15,442 nt of DNA from Chloroflexota bacterium. Its GTDB lineage: Bacteria > Chloroflexota > Dehalococcoidia > JACQUE01. A program made the translations under genes and the position numbers. Positions 15,432-15,442 of this stretch are shown one piece after another; position 1 is the stretch's first letter; every line of letters begins with the position of its first letter. Where the stretch lies: positions 1-15,442 of the forward strand of contig JACQUE010000240.1 of NCBI GenBank assembly GCA_016210425.1, read 5' to 3'. The notes under the pieces were generated by a model. That model was not told where the DNA came from. It did no database searches and worked only from the letters and a program-made list of their open reading frames with translations.

Positions 15432-15442
15432 TGCAACAAAGC
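15432..15442 (-). repeat. Right terminal inverted repeat, at the window's edge
   Basis: TGCAACAAAGC; exact inverse of 15175-15185. The sequence stops on its last base. Confidence 0.7.

Larger units (their letters stand above)
15174..15442. mobile_element. MITE-like element with 11-bp terminal inverted repeats
   Basis: GCTTTGTTGCA at 15175-15185 is matched by its exact reverse complement at 15432-15442, and an A/T-rich stretch follows inward on both sides. No ORF of useful size lies between them. The left end read as GGCTTTGTTGCA (from 15174) resembles, from memory, ends of IS5-family elements such as IS903 (GGCTTTGTTGAA), so this could be a non-autonomous derivative. The right end coincides with the last base of the window, so a 12th base pair and any target duplication cannot be checked. 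Internal length is about 250 bp, filled mainly by the paired palindromic units. Confidence 0.5.

Overview
This window is GC-rich bacterial chromosomal DNA whose genes are all on the + strand. It is dominated by a nearly gapless division and cell-wall (dcw) operon. The gene order, the MurG sequence variant and the neighbouring c-type cytochromes suggest a respiring, peptidoglycan-making member of the Chloroflexota or a nearby lineage. That placement is an inference from resemblance, not something the sequence proves.

Region 1 (1-1118) is the end of an electron-transfer gene group. It holds the 3' part of a two-domain cytochrome c, a monohaem cytochrome lipoprotein with a planctomycete-type (PSCyt1-like) haem domain, and a 61-residue single-pass membrane protein with a GTG start and a strong Shine-Dalgarno. 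A probable terminator and a T7 run follow.

Region 2 (1119-1395) is the control region of the dcw operon. It has a sigma70-type promoter (TTGACA, 16 nt, TACTAT) and, just downstream of the predicted transcription start, a 10-bp-periodic array of TGGG/TGGT repeats that matches the known form of MraZ operators.

Region 3 (1396-15119) reads mraZ, rsmH, an FtsL-like gene, a class B penicillin-binding protein (ftsI type), murF, mraY, murD, ftsW, murG, a CvpA-like membrane protein gene, murC, murB, ddl. Most junctions overlap by 1-4 nt or are separated by fewer than 50 nt. The products cover lipid-linked precursor synthesis (MurB, C, D, F, Ddl, MraY, MurG) and septal glycan polymerisation and crosslinking (FtsW with the class B PBP, assisted by the FtsL-like protein). 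murE is missing from its usual place between ftsI and murF, and ftsQ, ftsA and ftsZ do not follow ddl in the window.

Region 4 (15120-15442) has no gene. It holds a GAGTTGAGA repeat with a 9-bp hairpin, then an element bounded by 11-bp terminal inverted repeats (GCTTTGTTGCA) whose right end is the last base of the window. Inside are two 85-bp units that are mirror images about position 15315. Each has the layout hairpin, conserved linker ending in GTAG, hairpin, hairpin. Between the two units, five stem base pairs differ and every difference is compensated, while linkers and loops are conserved. This looks like a REP/BIME-type palindromic element carried in a MITE-like element, and is the least ordinary feature here. 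I found no defence system, CRISPR array, tRNA or rRNA.
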